From Streptomyces sp. NRRL S-31 (GTDB lineage: Bacteria; Actinomycetota; Actinomycetes; Streptomycetales; Streptomycetaceae): DNA of 64,000 nt. The notes beneath the pieces are model-generated. The model did no database searches. It was not told the origin of the DNA and was given only the letters and a program-made list of their open reading frames with translations. Shown here in pieces: positions 62,805-64,000 of the stretch. Location: the NCBI RefSeq assembly GCF_000718775.1, contig NZ_JOCB01000029.1, positions 10,599 through 74,598 of the forward strand. Direction: 5' to 3'. A program made the position numbers and the translations under genes. Positions within the stretch are counted from its first letter, which is position 1; every line of letters starts with the position of its first letter.

Positions 62805-63932
62805 TCAGACCGCCGCGGTGCGCCCGGTGACCGGGCAGGTGCCGGCCGCGGCGGCGCCGAACGCGGCGGTCCTGGCGGCGGGCGCCGTTCCGCCGATCTG
62901 CTGGAGGATCTCGTCCGAGAGCAGATCCTCCCTGCCCTTCAGGGCGTCGGCGACCTCCAGGTCGGTGTTGAAGACCATCTCGGCGGCGACGTTGTCCTGG
63001 ACGATGCGCGCCAGGTTGTCCAGGGCCACGGCGATCGGGTCCGAGGGGGTCTCCACGGTGGGCAGGTCGATCAGGTGGGTGTCCACCTTCGCCTGGTTCA
63101 TGGTGCGGCGGATGATGATGGACGCCTGGTTCAGCTCGGACGTCGTCCAGATCGACAGCACCGTGACGTACAGGTCGCTCCACGCCTGCTCACCGATGAG
63201 CGCGCGCCACCGCTTCATCAGCGCCTCGATGCCGGTGATCTGAGCCGTGGCCGCGAAGGTCATGTTGACGCGGATGGACGGGTAGACCGTCGCGGCGAAC
63301 TGGTTGAACGCCACCATGTCGAACGTCCCCGCCTTGACGATGGCGTCGATGAACTTGACGGCCTCCGTGAGGATCCTGGTGCAGGAGTCCTCCAGGTCGA
63401 CCGGGAGGTTCGCGGTCGGCAGCATGGTGAGTGCCGACTTCAGCGTGGTCCGGTAGCTGTTCAGCGGAGTGACCCAGCCCTTGTCGCCCGGGGTCTTGAA
63501 CGCGACCATCTCCAGGTCGTGCGGGTCGATGCGCTGCGAGCCCGGGATGTTCGGCACCTGGTCGCTGAGGTAGGCGGCCAGTACCGAGTAGGTGCCCAGC
63601 GGAACGTGGGCGATGGACTTGGCCAGTTCGAAGTACTCCGGAACCGGGTCGACCGTCTCCACCCTCACCCCGTTGTTGATCAGGGTGAAGCGTCCGCCGA
63701 CGGCGTTGTTCTCGACGACGACGACCGGTGTGAGGTGCTTGACCAGCTCGGACTTGAGGGACGCGTAGTTGGCGCGCATCCCGGCGTTGACGTTGCGTAT
63801 CGCGTTCCGTGCCGCCTTCTCGTCGGTCACGGTCGTTGCGGCCGACGCGCTGGTGGCCGCTTGTGCCTGCAAGAGAACGGTGGCTGCCCCTGCTGCCGAA
63901 ACGGTACCCAGAAATCCTCTACGAGTAGCCAT
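62805..63932 (-). CDS. Tat-exported protein of unknown function
   Basis: The 375-residue protein has the twin-arginine signal MATRRGFLGTVSAAGAATVLLQAQAATSASA. The mature part is almost all alpha-helical, with conserved-looking segments MRANYASLKSELVKHLTPVVVVENNAVGGRFTLINNGV, PHDLEMVAFKTPGDKGWVTPLNSYRTTLKSAL and DLYVTVLSIWTTSELNQASIIIRRTM. There are two cysteines and no metal motif. I do not recognise the family. Tat export implies folding, or a cofactor, before secretion. It stands alone at the window's end. Confidence 0.75.
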   Translation of the reverse strand: MATRRGFLGTVSAAGAATVLLQAQAATSASAATTVTDEKAARNAIRNVNAGMRANYASLKSELVKHLTPVVVVENNAVGGRFTLINNGVRVETVDPVPEYFELAKSIAHVPLGTYSVLAAYLSDQVPNIPGSQRIDPHDLEMVAFKTPGDKGWVTPLNSYRTTLKSALTMLPTANLPVDLEDSCTRILTEAVKFIDAIVKAGTFDMVAFNQFAATVYPSIRVNMTFAATAQITGIEALMKRWRALIGEQAWSDLYVTVLSIWTTSELNQASIIIRRTMNQAKVDTHLIDLPTVETPSDPIAVALDNLARIVQDNVAAEMVFNTDLEVADALKGREDLLSDEILQQIGGTAPAARTAAFGAAAAGTCPVTGRTAAV

Positions 63933-64000
63933 GCCCCGTCTTTCCGTTGTGAGTGATCGGTGTTTCGCGGGGTGGGGGGAGATGTGGGGGGATTCAGGGT

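Overview
The window is high-GC actinobacterial DNA and almost certainly comes from a Streptomyces. The signs are strong third-position GC bias, many GTG/TTG starts, LAL-type and SARP-like large regulators, a rare TTA codon in a pathway regulator, TerD and CGNR proteins, twin-arginine-exported enzymes and DUF346 propellers. The gene mix (accessory enzymes, regulators, a second parAB, a replication module) looks like a chromosome arm or a large plasmid. No tRNA, rRNA or CRISPR array was seen.

Layout. (1) 0.1-13.9 kb is a candidate small biosynthetic island. It has a bldA-type (TTA-containing) LAL regulator, a leftward operon (adenosylhomocysteinase-like protein and two Gfo/Idh/MocA oxidoreductases) and a rightward operon (B12-binding radical SAM enzyme, MFS exporter, unknown 450-residue protein). 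The two operons diverge from a 1.4 kb region that carries the same promoter/leader twice, in opposite orientation. (2) 14-25.8 kb holds a D-Ala-D-Ala carboxypeptidase, a SnoaL-like protein, a parA-parB pair with its own operator, an alpha/beta hydrolase, an HTH/NB-ARC/TPR regulator, an MFS-monooxygenase fusion and a universal stress protein. (3) 25.8-31.6 kb holds an NmrA-like reductase, a broken tannase gene, two tandem ABC-F proteins (the first behind a 9-codon upstream ORF) and a CGNR-type regulator. (4) 32-39.1 kb holds a small coiled-coil/winged-helix protein, a two-component system with TTCAGC repeats, a secreted repeat protein, a Ser/Thr kinase, a TatA-like protein and two TerD proteins; the last two loci share a 16-bp palindrome.

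(5) 39.5-47.2 kb is a replication module of mobile origin. It has two small winged-helix genes bracketed by an inverted repeat, a YdcF-like protein, an HTH protein behind a parS-like palindrome, a large dyad with 21 GTCCCT/AGGGAC iterons, a primase-polymerase, a P4/D5-type helicase and a small protein. A 17-bp palindrome, CTATTACGGCGTAATAG, recurs here and once outside, at 49.2 kb. No integrase, relicase or transfer gene is visible. (6) 47.5-64 kb holds prephenate dehydratase, TetR, GNAT and XRE/MmyB-type genes, then two exported alpha/beta hydrolases, an aldehyde dehydrogenase and a 64-residue protein. It continues with a VWA protein, an M64 metallopeptidase with a seven-repeat propeller, a multicopper oxidase, a DUF4232-like lipoprotein and a Tat-exported unknown.

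The clearest cross-window link is a 21-bp operator, GTCACC-N9-GGTGAY. It sits at the promoter of the CGNR regulator (31.0 kb) and again in the promoters of the two hydrolases, near the aldehyde dehydrogenase and before the 64-residue gene (52.0-55.4 kb). In three of these it overlaps a TTGACA-like -35 box. This suggests one regulon split across 20 kb. All functions are inferred from sequence by eye; no database search was run.
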